Part shown: in pieces, positions 9,265 through 17,640 of the stretch
How positions within the stretch are numbered: the first letter of the stretch is position 1
Layout: each line of letters begins with the position of its first letter
From: Candidatus Zixiibacteriota bacterium
Lineage (GTDB): Bacteria > Zixibacteria > MSB-5A5 > RBG-16-43-9
Assembly (NCBI GenBank): GCA_030692925.1
Contig: JAUYBY010000062.1
Coordinates: 1-56,517, forward strand
Reading direction: 5' to 3'
Length of the DNA: 56,517 nucleotides
Notes under the pieces: generated by a model
Database searches by the model: none
What the model was told of the DNA's origin: nothing
Seen by the model: the letters and a program-made list of their open reading frames with translations, nothing else
Made by a program: the position numbers and the translations under genes

Positions 9265-9600
9265 ACCAAAATGATAATGTCCTAAATTACCAAAGTAGAA
9301 ATGTCCTAAGAGATAGCTATAATTTTCCCTTAAAAAACAGGGAGGATTATGGCAGAAGAGGATATTATCAGGATGAGCATAAGAGAGGTTAAGCGATTAA
9401 AGGTAATCCAGGAGGCTATAGAGAGGCATATAACCCTGAGGGTAGCTGCCTCCATGATAGGGCTTTCAGAGAGGCAGACAAGAAGGCTGGTTAGGGGAGT
9501 GCGTGAAGAGGGCGAAAGAGGTGTGATTCACAGGTTGCGAGGTCGTTTTTCAAACAGGAAGGCGCATGTATATTAACCAAATAGGTCATTTCTATTTTGG
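9265..9600 (+). mobile_element. Internally deleted insertion sequence (MITE-like remnant)
   Basis: The right end AGGTCATTTCTATTTTGG (9583-9600) is the inverted complement of CCAAAGTAGAAATGTCCT (9290-9307), 16 of 18 bases. On the left a second, tandem copy of the end sequence is present (9265-9285 and 9289-9309, 24-base period), as expected for transposase binding sites. Between them only the first ~75 codons of a transposase remain, so most of a normal transposase gene is missing and the element cannot move by itself. Confidence 0.7.
9349..9576 (+). pseudogene. Transposase N-terminal HTH fragment
   Basis: 75 residues, all of it a helix-turn-helix region: IREVKRLKVIQEAIERHITL then RVAASMIGLSERQTRRLVRGV, the N-terminus of integrase-core (ISNCY/IS481-like) transposases. 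The DDE catalytic domain is absent and the frame stops at TAA 9574-9576, immediately before the right inverted repeat. A good ribosome site (GGGAGG) precedes ATG 9349, so a DNA-binding peptide that recognises the element ends could still be made; that is conjecture. Confidence 0.75.
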
Positions 9601-9638
9601 CTTGACAAATCTTGCTATAACACCAGAGAGGATTTCAT

Positions 9639-9666
9639 TTGACTTTGAGCAATTGACAAATATATT
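9639..9666 (+). promoter_or_regulatory. Promoter of purL
   Basis: TTGACT at 9639-9644, 16-base spacer, TATATT at 9661-9666, about 33 bases upstream of the purL ATG. Confidence 0.5.
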
Positions 9667-9698
9667 TAAGATTCAGCGCAAATCTCAGGAGATAAAAG

Positions 9699-11933
9699 AT
9701 GAAAGAATCTAAAGTGACTCTAAAATTAGCCAAAGAGCACGGGCTTTTAAAAGAAGAATACGAGAAGATAAAAAAGATTTTAGGTCGAAACCTGACTTAC
9801 ACTGAGCTTGGAATCTACTCGGTGATGTGGTCCGAACACTGCAGTTACAAAAATTCGATTGCCCAAGTTAAGACTTTCCCCCGGGAGGGGAAAAATCTGT
9901 TAGCCAAAGCTGGTGAGGAGAATGCCGGTGCAGTTGATATCGGGGATGGCTTAGCAGTGGTTTTCAAGATCGAAAGCCACAACCACCCTTCGGCAGTTGA
10001 GCCATATCAGGGGGCAGCCACCGGGGTCGGCGGGATACTCAGAGATATCTTCTGTATGGGTGCCAGACCTGTTGCCTCTTTAGATTCCTTAAGATTTGGC
10101 GAGCTTTCCAATTCACGGGTGAGGTATCTTTTCGACGGGGTGATAAGAGGAGTCGGAGATTACGGCAACTGTTTTGGAGTCCCTACAGTGGCTGGTGAAA
10201 TCTATTTTGACGAATCGTACACTGGAAACCCTCTGGTTAACTGTATGGCCGTAGGTATAGTCAAACCAAATGAGATGGCAAGCGCAAAGGCTTACGGGGC
10301 AGGAAATCCGGTTCTTCTGGTTGGTGCCTCAACTGGCAGGGATGGAATTCACGGGGTAACATTTGCTTCTGAGGAGATAAGCGAGAAATCGCAGAAGAAA
10401 AGGCCTTCGGTGCAGATAGGGGACCCGTTTATGGAAAAGCTGCTTCTGGAAGCATCCTTAGAGATAATCAAAGCTGGTCTTTTAGTTGGGATTCAGGATT
10501 TAGGAGGAGCAGGACTTTCCTGTGCCACTTCAGAAACTTCTGCCCGGGGCAAAAGCGGAATGGAGATCGATGTTTCCTTAGTCCCCTTACGGGAAAAAGG
10601 GATGATACCTTATGAGATAATGATCTCGGAATCGCAGGAAAGGATGTTAGTCATCGCTAAAAAGGGTAAGGAAAAGGAGGTTCAAAAGATATTTTCTAAA
10701 TGGGGACTGAATTCTGCCATAATCGGATATGTGACTGATGACAAGATGTTAAGGGTTAGAAATAAGGGTAAAGTCGTAGCGGAGATACCGGCTGATTCTT
10801 TGGTCTTAGGAGGTGGAGCGCCAGTCTACACAAGAGAAAAGAAAAGACCGGCATATCTTGCCAGGACTTCAAAATTAGATCTCTTCAAAATAAAAATTCC
10901 TGCAGACTTAAATGAGGTGCTCTTAAAACTTATAAACTCTCCGAATATTGCCAGCAAGAGGTGGGTCTATGAACAGTACGATACTATGGTAAGAACCGGA
11001 ACTGCAGTCGGACCCGGCTCAGATGCCGCAGTTATCCGCCTGCGAAAGACAAATAAAGCTCTGGCAATGACCACAGACTGCAACGGCAGATACTGTTATC
11101 TTGACCCGAGAATGGGAGGAAGAATTGCAGTGGCTGAAGCGGCAAGAAATTTAGTCTGCTCAGGCGCACTTCCTTTAGCCATAACCAACTGTTTAAACTT
11201 CGGGAATCCCTATGACAAAGAGGTTTACTGGACTTTTGTGGAATGCATTGCCGGAATGTCCGAGTCCTGCAGAGCGTTAGAGACTCCGGTTACGGGAGGA
11301 AACGTCTCCTTCTATAATGAGGACCCGGAGAGGAAGGTATATCCTACTCCGGTGGTGGGGATGATTGGATTGATCGAGGACGTCAAATACATAACCACCC
11401 AGTGGTTCAAAGAAGAAGGGGATATAATTGTCCTTTTGGGGAAAAATAAAGAAGAGCTGGGCGGGACAGAATATCTTAAGCTGGTTCACAATTTAGTAAA
11501 AGGTAAACCTCCGGTTTTAGATTTGGATTATGAAAAGAAAATTCAGCAAACCTGCCTTAATCTGATTAAAAAAGGGATAGTCAAATCCGCTCACGACTGT
11601 TCAGAAGGTGGTTTAGCCGTGGCTTTAGCTGAATGCTGTTTTACCTCCGGGAATAACTTACTATTAAATGCAGAAATCACTTTATCGGAAGATTTCAGAA
11701 AAGATGCTCTCCTTTTCGGCGAGAGCCAGTCCAGAATCATCCTGAGTTTAGATGAAAAAGACCTGTTAGAGTTAGAAAAAACTGCAAAGGAACGTAAGGT
11801 TGATTTTACCGTTCTGGGAAAAGTCGGAGGAAAAAATCTCAGAATAAACCAATGGATAGATCTGCCAGTTCAGAAACTTAAGGAGAGGTTTTATAATTCG
11901 ATTCCAGGAATAATGGAGAAAAAAGTTAGATAG
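9699..11933 (+). CDS. purL: Phosphoribosylformylglycinamidine synthase subunit PurL
   Basis: 744 residues, the normal length of small-type PurL, the catalytic subunit that converts FGAR to FGAM with ATP and ammonia from PurQ, in de novo purine synthesis. Diagnostic blocks are [11 protein letters not shown] near the N-terminus, [20 protein letters not shown] for the nucleotide site, [12 protein letters not shown] and the second-half AIRS-like repeat with GGNVSFYNE and [21 protein letters not shown] precedes ATG 9699. The partner genes purS and purQ are not in this window, and the gene is flanked by an IS remnant and by repeats, so it is solitary here. Confidence 0.97.
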   Translation: MKESKVTLKLAKEHGLLKEEYEKIKKILGRNLTYTELGIYSVMWSEHCSYKNSIAQVKTFPREGKNLLAKAGEENAGAVDIGDGLAVVFKIESHNHPSAVEPYQGAATGVGGILRDIFCMGARPVASLDSLRFGELSNSRVRYLFDGVIRGVGDYGNCFGVPTVAGEIYFDESYTGNPLVNCMAVGIVKPNEMASAKAYGAGNPVLLVGASTGRDGIHGVTFASEEISEKSQKKRPSVQIGDPFMEKLLLEASLEIIKAGLLVGIQDLGGAGLSCATSETSARGKSGMEIDVSLVPLREKGMIPYEIMISESQERMLVIAKKGKEKEVQKIFSKWGLNSAIIGYVTDDKMLRVRNKGKVVAEIPADSLVLGGGAPVYTREKKRPAYLARTSKLDLFKIKIPADLNEVLLKLINSPNIASKRWVYEQYDTMVRTGTAVGPGSDAAVIRLRKTNKALAMTTDCNGRYCYLDPRMGGRIAVAEAARNLVCSGALPLAITNCLNFGNPYDKEVYWTFVECIAGMSESCRALETPVTGGNVSFYNEDPERKVYPTPVVGMIGLIEDVKYITTQWFKEEGDIIVLLGKNKEELGGTEYLKLVHNLVKGKPPVLDLDYEKKIQQTCLNLIKKGIVKSAHDCSEGGLAVALAECCFTSGNNLLLNAEITLSEDFRKDALLFGESQSRIILSLDEKDLLELEKTAKERKVDFTVLGKVGGKNLRINQWIDLPVQKLKERFYNSIPGIMEKKVR

Positions 11934-12024
11934 GGATGTTTTCTGTCTTTAGCCACGTTGAGGGCAACGTGGAAATACCGATTTTGTGACGGATAGCCAC
12001 GAGAGCTATCACTACATCAGCTTT

Positions 12025-12048
12025 CACCCTCAAACAAGTTTGAGGGTG
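12025..12048 (-). repeat. Family A palindrome, copy 2
   Basis: Arms CACCCTCAAAC and GTTTGAGGGTG with a 2-base loop, with the GCCAC flank on the right, which places it in the minus orientation. Confidence 0.8.
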
Positions 12049-12142
12049 CCACACCCTGTAGTTGCCCGATTTATCGGGCGTTCGGTTGGTTGTTGGTCTC
12101 CTGACCAGCGACTATAATTTAAAGCCAGGCTGTCCAATAATT

Positions 12143-12170
12143 TCTTCGTTGGTATGGACACTAACGAAGA
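12143..12170. repeat. Family C palindrome
   Basis: Arms TCTTCGTTGGT and ACTAACGAAGA around a short TATGGAC centre; related copies occur at 12338-12363, 30286-30313 and 43716-43741. Confidence 0.65.
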
Positions 12171-12187
12171 GTAAAAGATAAATTTCC

Positions 12188-12217
12188 TTGACAAACTTTA
12201 TTACATCTTTATATTAA
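12188..12217 (+). promoter_or_regulatory. Promoter of the 12413 gene
   Basis: TTGACA at 12188-12193 and TATTAA at 12212-12217 with an 18-base spacer; the same TTGACA...TATTAATCT arrangement recurs at 17448-17477. Confidence 0.55.
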
Positions 12218-12337
12218 TCTGCCGATAAAATTAGTTGAAGAGATATTTCTCTCTGTATTACTCATGTTGGAGAAAATAGCTAAAAAAATTCACTGAAAAA
12301 ATTTTTCTCAAAAGGAGGTGAGAGGATAGGAATTCTT

Positions 12338-12363
12338 CTGCGTTGGTGAGGACACCAACGCAG
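12338..12363. repeat. Family C palindrome inside a 5' leader
   Basis: Arms CTGCGTTGGTG and CACCAACGCAG at 12338-12363. It sits between a strong but orphan Shine-Dalgarno (AAAGGAGGTGAGAGG, about 12311-12325) and the real start region at 12401-12413, as if it had been inserted into the leader. Confidence 0.65.
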
Positions 12364-12412
12364 AGCAGAAAACTTTTTTGAGGGAACAAAAAATCATCGA
12401 GGAGGGATGAGA

Positions 12413-14563
12413 ATGAAAGATTTTAAGAAGTTTTATTTCTGGGGGCTTTTTTTATTAGTACTTCTAAGTTTTCAATCCAGCTATGGGTTGACCAACTACG
12501 TTTTCTTCACTGTCAACGGAGACACCACTTTAAAGACCACCGCGGTGCAGGGTGATAATTTTAGCTGGGGATCAAATTGTGCGGTCGGTGCCCAGCTCTA
12601 CTGGCAAATCTGGATTGATACGGACAGCAATGGGGTACCGAATGCTGGCGATAAGCTGCTTTTTGACTTCGTCATCGCAGATGGAGACACTTCCTCTCAG
12701 GGACCTCCGCCAGATGTAAGTCCGACTCCAGACGGCTGGTATATCAGCCAGCCTTTCCCTTTCGGAATTGCGCCGACACATTATGTCTTCAAGGTTATGG
12801 ACCTTTCAGACAGCACCACCGCCCAAAGGAGGATCATAGTCACTCCGCTCCCTTCACCACCTAACAAATTCACAGGCTGGGTGACCATACCCGGACACTC
12901 GGCTCCTGATGCGCTTTTGGAAAACATCTGGATAGAGGCAGATGACAGCGTGTTTGAGAATGCTTTCTGGGCCGGGTTGACCAACGACAGCGGATACTAC
13001 GAAATCAACGTGGGAAGCAGCGGAACCGGACGTACCTTTATTATTAAACCTTCAGACGTTCAGGGTTTTATCACTCCTGCAAGGAAAAATAAAGTAGCCT
13101 CTGGTGTGGTGGACAGCGTTTATTTTGCTTACCAGGTTCCAGTTGACAGTATCTACGGGCAGATAAAAGATGACCGGGATTCCTTGATCAGACAGCTCCT
13201 GTGGATCTGGTGCAGCCCACGTTTTGGCGGACCGCAGGAAAAAGGATCGCAGACTTCAGATGGAAACTATAAGGTTTATTTCGGCTCTTCTGAGTTAGGG
13301 GAATGGGATATAGGTACGAGTTCGGAATATTTAGCCCCGAATTACCTGACCCCAAACAGTTTTCAATTTAACAACCAGATCCAGCACGGTATCCAGCACA
13401 ATTTCACCTGCCTGAGAACAGACACGGTTATCTACGGCAGAGTCACAGAGATGGGAGGGCTTCCAGTTCATCCTTATAAGATTCAAGCCTATTCCAGCCT
13501 GCTTTCAAGCTGGACCGAGGCAGTTTCCGGGACAGGCTCGAATAACAATTTCGTGTTGCATATCTCCTCTAAGGATTCCTCTGGCTGGACTGTGCAATTA
13601 GCTACCTGGGATAATAGATATCCGATTCCGGCTGGATACATCTTGGAGGGAGGAAACAAGTCTAATATCTCGCCAGGTGATACGGTATTGCTGAACCTGA
13701 TATCCGGGAAAATGGTCAGAGATACAGTCAAGATAGATCCGGGTGATCCAGGAGTGAGCTGGAACAGCGTCTGGATGAACTTCTGGTCAGCCGGCAAGAG
13801 CTATGGGGGAAATCCTGACAATAACGGGATATATACCATCTATGTTGATTCCGGAACCTACGACGTGAACGTTTATTATCCGGGATACCTCTCTAATCCG
13901 AGGTCTCGAAACGTTTACGTGAGTAAGGATACCACTGGTGGGTTAGGTTTTATTCTGAATAAAGCTCATGCTCACATCTCAGGCAGTTTAACTAATGTGA
14001 CTCTTCCTCTTTCTCCTGGCAACTGGGTCAACGGGGAGACCGATTCATGGCCCAATGGGTATGGCACCAGCTCAGAGGTTGACAGGATAACCGGTCATTT
14101 TGATCTGTACCTGTGCGATGGAAGCTGGACTATCTCCCCTCCGTACATTTCCGGCTATAACACTCCTCCTTCGCAGAATCCGGTTATTTCCGAGTATCCT
14201 GACACTTTGATAACGATTAATTTCTCTTACGTTCCTTCCGGGGTTAAAGGGGATGAGAACTCTAACGGCTTACCCAAGGTTTTCACTTTAGACCAGAACT
14301 ATCCTAACCCGTTTAACCTGACGACTGAGCTGAGATATTTTGTGCCGGAGAAATACCAGTCGGTTTTTGTCTCCCTGAGAATTTATAATCTTTTGGGACA
14401 GGGGATAAGGACTTTGGTAAATGAAACCCAGATTTCAGGCAGACATTCGGTTACCTGGGATGGAAAAGATGATAAAGGGAGAGATGTCTCAAGTGGAATC
14501 TATTTTTACCGCTTGGAAGCGGGAGATTCTAAATTGACCAAAAGGATGGTTTTGCTAAAATAA
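12413..14563 (+). CDS. Secreted protein with T9SS-type/FlgD-like C-terminal domain
   Basis: About 716 residues with signal peptide (MKDFKKFYFWGLFLLVLL...). The body carries carboxypeptidase-regulatory-like or CNA-B-like beta repeats (FTGWVTIPGHSAPDALLENIWIE..., VYGRVTEMGG-type strands). The C-terminus, about 90 residues, is a FlgD-Ig-like sorting domain: LDQNYPNPFNLTTE, then IYNLLGQGIRTLV, VTWDGKDDKGRDVSSGIYFYRL and a basic end KRMVLLK. I chose ATG 12413 rather than the in-frame ATG at 12407 because GGAGGG (12401-12406) abuts the latter. Likely exported and surface-anchored through a type IX-like system; no enzymatic domain is recognisable. A perfect terminator follows at 14591-14623. Confidence 0.8.
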   Translation: MKDFKKFYFWGLFLLVLLSFQSSYGLTNYVFFTVNGDTTLKTTAVQGDNFSWGSNCAVGAQLYWQIWIDTDSNGVPNAGDKLLFDFVIADGDTSSQGPPPDVSPTPDGWYISQPFPFGIAPTHYVFKVMDLSDSTTAQRRIIVTPLPSPPNKFTGWVTIPGHSAPDALLENIWIEADDSVFENAFWAGLTNDSGYYEINVGSSGTGRTFIIKPSDVQGFITPARKNKVASGVVDSVYFAYQVPVDSIYGQIKDDRDSLIRQLLWIWCSPRFGGPQEKGSQTSDGNYKVYFGSSELGEWDIGTSSEYLAPNYLTPNSFQFNNQIQHGIQHNFTCLRTDTVIYGRVTEMGGLPVHPYKIQAYSSLLSSWTEAVSGTGSNNNFVLHISSKDSSGWTVQLATWDNRYPIPAGYILEGGNKSNISPGDTVLLNLISGKMVRDTVKIDPGDPGVSWNSVWMNFWSAGKSYGGNPDNNGIYTIYVDSGTYDVNVYYPGYLSNPRSRNVYVSKDTTGGLGFILNKAHAHISGSLTNVTLPLSPGNWVNGETDSWPNGYGTSSEVDRITGHFDLYLCDGSWTISPPYISGYNTPPSQNPVISEYPDTLITINFSYVPSGVKGDENSNGLPKVFTLDQNYPNPFNLTTELRYFVPEKYQSVFVSLRIYNLLGQGIRTLVNETQISGRHSVTWDGKDDKGRDVSSGIYFYRLEAGDSKLTKRMVLLK

Positions 14564-14590
14564 TTCTTCTTTCCAATTCGTATTGATATT

Positions 14591-14623
14591 AGAAGGTCAA
14601 CTTAATAGTTGACCTTCTTTTTT
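14591..14623 (+). terminator. Intrinsic terminator
   Basis: Perfect 11-bp stem AGAAGGTCAAC / GTTGACCTTCT with a 6-base loop and a T run. Confidence 0.9.
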
Positions 14624-14739
14624 AAAGGGTCATTGAAAAACCAGAATCTTTGATGATGCAAGTCCTGCCTGTTGCTCCTTGGTCGCACCTCTTTGATAGG
14701 GCGGGTAAGGTCGAGTGTTTAGGGAGTTTTAAAAAAAGC

Positions 14740-14767
14740 TTGACAAAGTGTTTAAAAGCAATATCTT
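14740..14767 (+). promoter_or_regulatory. Promoter of the cytochrome gene
   Basis: TTGACA at 14740-14745 with TATCTT at 14762-14767 (16-base spacer), about 60 bases before the start codon. Confidence 0.5.
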
Positions 14768-14828
14768 TTTCACTTGATAAAAATTGGATTAGATTGTTAA
14801 ATTCTTCACAAAGGAGGTGAGAGAGAAG

Positions 14829-15434
14829 ATGAGAAAGATCAGCTTGTCCTATGGATCCAAATTCGGACTGGTTTTAGTAAGCTTTTTGTTTTTTATGTTT
14901 TTCAGCTTGAGCTATGCACAAACCACGCCTAAAGGAGACACCACTAAAGCAGCAGCTCCTGCCAAACTTAAATATATGGGAGCCCTGAGCTGCAAGATGT
15001 GCCATAACTTAGAGAAAACTACTGGTAAGCAGTATGATATATGGGCGGCCTCCAAGCATGCCATGGCATATAAAGACCTTGCCGGCGATAAAGCCAAAGA
15101 GGTTGCCAAGGCTAAGGGAATAGAAGATCCACAAAAGAGCGACAAATGCCTCAAGTGCCATATAACGGGATTTGGAGCCTCGGCTGCGGAGAAGGGTCCT
15201 AAATACAACATGGCTGAGGGAGTGGGATGTGAAGCCTGCCATGGTCCCGGGGAGAAGTATAAAGATATGAAAATAATGAAGGACCCGAAGCTGGCAAAGG
15301 AAAATGGCATGATAATGCCCGGGGAGAAGGAGTGCAAAGTATGCCATAATCCGGATAGCCCGACTTATAAGGAATTCAAATTTGCGGATGCGATGAAGGT
15401 GATTGCGCACCCAATTCCTAAAAAGACCAAGTAA
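14829..15434 (+). CDS. Four-haem c-type cytochrome (cytochrome c554-like)
   Basis: 201 residues with a signal peptide (MRKISLSYGSKFGLVLVSFLFF... cleaved near SYAQ). Four CXXCH haem-binding motifs are visible: CKMCH, CLKCH, CEACH and CKVCH, with WAASKHAMAYKDL after the first, as in the cytochrome c554/multihaem c family. Periplasmic or surface electron transfer is the expected role. The start is ATG 14829: AAAGGAGG (14810-14817) is 11 bases upstream, and the GTG at 14817 lies within that site. It is a single-gene unit with its own promoter and terminator, so the electron partner is not indicated. Confidence 0.88.
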   Translation: MRKISLSYGSKFGLVLVSFLFFMFFSLSYAQTTPKGDTTKAAAPAKLKYMGALSCKMCHNLEKTTGKQYDIWAASKHAMAYKDLAGDKAKEVAKAKGIEDPQKSDKCLKCHITGFGASAAEKGPKYNMAEGVGCEACHGPGEKYKDMKIMKDPKLAKENGMIMPGEKECKVCHNPDSPTYKEFKFADAMKVIAHPIPKKTK

Positions 15435-15455
15435 ACAGGAGTAAAGTTTTTAGAG

Positions 15456-15492
15456 CGGCTGATCTACTAAAAATGGGTCAGCCGTTTTTTTA
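15456..15492 (+). terminator. Intrinsic terminator after the cytochrome gene
   Basis: CGGCTGATC pairs with GGGTCAGCCG (15456-15484), followed by eight T residues. Confidence 0.8.
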
Positions 15493-15510
15493 AGAGGGTT
15501 TGTTTAACTA

Positions 15511-17262
15511 ATGAGCAAAAATAGTATAAGTATCAAGGCTATTTCATTTTTTTTTCTGATCATATTTTCTTTTTGCACTGAGTTCTCATTCCCTGACCCG
15601 TTATCCATACCTCCAGATAAAATCGATAATAAGACCCTGGTCTTCTTACAAAAGCTTCCCCCTGATTCACTGTCCTCTTTCTGGATTTTTTTCAAGGATA
15701 AAGGTCCAATCGAACAGGGGGCTTATGAAAAAAATCTGCAGGAAAATATATTCCGTTTTCCGGAAAGAACTATCCAGAGAAGAAGCTTGAAAGGGAATGG
15801 AACGTTGGTAGATTTTTACGATCTGCCTGTTTGCCCGTTTTATGTAGACTCTCTTAAATCGACCGGTGTAAAGATAAAAACTGTGTCCAGATGGTTAAAT
15901 GCGGTAAGTATTATAGCTACAGTAAAGGATATAGAAAGAATTGCTGAATTTGGCTTTGTCCAGAAAATTCAGAAAGTAGCAACCTTTTATAGACCACTTC
16001 CGGAGATAGAAAGAAAAGCTCCAGAGTATAAAAAAAGTTTAGTTCCAGAAATTCTGGATTATGGGCTTTCCTATGCTCAGCTTCTGCAGATTCACGTTCC
16101 TGAACTGCACAGATTAGGTTATACTGGTAAGGGCATCAGAATTGGAATGCTGGATACCGGTTACTTTTTGCATCATCGAGCATTTCAGTATCTGATCGAT
16201 TCGAACCGGATTGTAGCCACTCGTGATTTTATAAACGGAGATAGCAATGTCGAAGATTCGCCTGATATACAGAGATTACATGGAACTTATACTTTATCAG
16301 CTCTGGCAGGCTATTCTCCAGGTAATTTAATTGGACCGGCTTATAATTCTGAGTTCGTTTTAGCCAAGACGGAAATTGCTGCTCAGGAGATTCAAATTGA
16401 GGAAGATTACTGGGTAGCAGGAATAGAATGGGAGGAAAGCCTTGGAGTTGACATCGTGTCCTCCTCACTGGGATATACAGACTGGTACACCCCGCAGGGA
16501 TTGGATACAGCCTTATGCACCAGAGCTGCAAATATCGCTGTCTCTAAGGGGGTAGTGGTGGTGAACTCAGCAGGAAACGAGAGGAATTTACCCTGGCATT
16601 ATATTATTGCTCCAGCTAATGGGGATAGTGTGATTGCGGTAGGGGCTGTGGATCTGAACGGGAATATTGCATCTTTCAGTTCTGTAGGTTTTCCCTGGGA
16701 TTTTCAAAAGGGGAAAATCAAGCCGGATGTGTGTGCCTGCGGAGTGGGGACTTACTGTGCGAATGTCTCAGGAGGCTACAGTAACATCAACGGCACTTCC
16801 TTATCCACACCGCTGGTGGCTGGTGCCTGTGCACTTATACTCCAAGCTGATACTACCATAAAACCGATGCAACTGAGGGATAGATTGTGGAGGACAGCCT
16901 ATGGGGTTTCTTCTCCAGATACGCTGTATGGCTACGGGATAGTCGATGCAGTGAGAGCTGCCGGGTTCAATTATGCTCTGGTTCAGACTGAGAAAAAAAT
17001 CTTTGCCTTTCCTAACCCGTTTGAAGATAACCTTACTGTTTTGGTGAAGGTGCCTCAGAGTTCACAAGTACAGTTTTCGATCTTCAATTCTGCAGGGGAG
17101 AGAGTCTTGAAAAGCAATCCTTCTTTGTATGATTCGGAAAATTATGTGTTCTTCTGGAAGGGAAAAAATGAAAAGAACGAGGAAGTGGCTTCTGGAATCT
17201 ACCTAGTCAAAGTGGATATAGATGGCAATTCGGAGATAATCAAGGTGTATAAAAATAAATGA
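15511..17262 (+). CDS. Subtilisin-like (S8) secreted protease with FlgD-like C-terminal domain
   Basis: 583 residues: a hydrophobic N-terminal signal, a prodomain, and an S8 catalytic domain with Asp in GMLDTGYF (about 214), His in RLHGTYTLSALAG (about 257) and Ser in NGTSLSTPLVAG (about 430), plus VVNSAGNE for the oxyanion asparagine. The final ~80 residues form a FlgD-Ig-like sorting domain (FAFPNPFEDNLTV... FWKGKNEKNEEVASGIYLVKV). The triad is intact, so an active, T9SS-type exported serine protease is expected. ATG 15511 has only a weak ribosome site (GAGGG 15 bases away). Confidence 0.9.
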   Translation: MSKNSISIKAISFFFLIIFSFCTEFSFPDPLSIPPDKIDNKTLVFLQKLPPDSLSSFWIFFKDKGPIEQGAYEKNLQENIFRFPERTIQRRSLKGNGTLVDFYDLPVCPFYVDSLKSTGVKIKTVSRWLNAVSIIATVKDIERIAEFGFVQKIQKVATFYRPLPEIERKAPEYKKSLVPEILDYGLSYAQLLQIHVPELHRLGYTGKGIRIGMLDTGYFLHHRAFQYLIDSNRIVATRDFINGDSNVEDSPDIQRLHGTYTLSALAGYSPGNLIGPAYNSEFVLAKTEIAAQEIQIEEDYWVAGIEWEESLGVDIVSSSLGYTDWYTPQGLDTALCTRAANIAVSKGVVVVNSAGNERNLPWHYIIAPANGDSVIAVGAVDLNGNIASFSSVGFPWDFQKGKIKPDVCACGVGTYCANVSGGYSNINGTSLSTPLVAGACALILQADTTIKPMQLRDRLWRTAYGVSSPDTLYGYGIVDAVRAAGFNYALVQTEKKIFAFPNPFEDNLTVLVKVPQSSQVQFSIFNSAGERVLKSNPSLYDSENYVFFWKGKNEKNEEVASGIYLVKVDIDGNSEIIKVYKNK

Positions 17263-17447
17263 CGAATGACGGATTTCGAATGATGGATAAAAACTGTAGA
17301 GGAGGATCACCCCACCCAATCGGTGATAGGAAAAGGGCGAGTCCGCCTGTGGCGGATTGCCCTTACAAATCGTCGGTATATAACCAAGGGTGGCACCCTC
17401 AAACTTGTTTGAGGGTGAATCCTCTGTAAAAAAAACAATTATAAATC
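17263..17447. other. Repeat-filled gap
   Basis: No gene seen. 17263-17292 holds the family E direct repeat (ACGAATGACGGAT / TCGAATGATGGAT), then a GGGCGAGTCCGCC/GGCGGATTGCCC palindrome (about 17336-17362) and family A copy 3 (17388-17417). Confidence 0.6.
17388..17417 (+). repeat. Family A palindrome, copy 3
   Basis: GGGTGG flank on the left, then arms CACCCTCAAAC (17394-17404) and GTTTGAGGGTG (17407-17417) with a TT loop: plus orientation. Confidence 0.8.
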
Positions 17448-17477
17448 TTGACAAAATCAGATTTTATATTTTATTAA
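17448..17477 (+). promoter_or_regulatory. Promoter of the structured leader and the 17641 gene
   Basis: TTGACA at 17448-17453 and TATTAA at 17472-17477, 18-base spacer. Confidence 0.55.
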
Positions 17478-17482
17478 TCTAA

Positions 17483-17604
17483 ATGGAGGTCGCCTATAGA
17501 GCCTGTTTAAAGATTTAGTTTTACCGTTTTTAACGGGAAAGGAAAAGGAAACCTAATTTATGGGCGACAATTTTAACAGCCGAAAAATCTATTCGGCTTT
17601 TTTT
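17483..17604 (+). ncRNA. Structured 5' leader ending in a terminator (candidate riboregulator)
   Basis: A 9-bp closing stem GTCGCCTAT (17489-17497) / ATGGGCGAC (17560-17568, one G-U pair) encloses a 62-base domain with a TTAG/CTAA stem (17515-17518/17553-17556), a CCGTT/AACGG hairpin (17524-17536) and a purine-rich strand (GGGAAAGGAAAAGGAAACC). Ten bases later a terminator AGCCGAA/TTCGGCT plus T tract (17578-17604) ends the leader before the coding region. The arrangement is that of a transcription-attenuating riboswitch, but I do not recognise the class. Confidence 0.45.
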
Positions 17605-17640
17605 ATGAACAGAATTAAGTAAACAAAAACGGAGGATTGG

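Larger units (their letters stand above)
11934..12187. other. Palindrome-rich intergenic stretch after purL
   Basis: No gene seen. Contains a family D palindrome CCACGTTG/CAACGTGG (11952-11971), family A copy 2 (12025-12048), a GTTGGTCTCCTGACCAGC hairpin (about 12095-12113) and a family C palindrome (12143-12170). Confidence 0.6.

Noticed and set aside
17263-17300. CRISPR-like array from the ACGAATGACGGAT units
   Set aside because: Units are short, degenerate and adjacent without unique spacers, and no cas genes are present; no CRISPR array was seen anywhere in the window.
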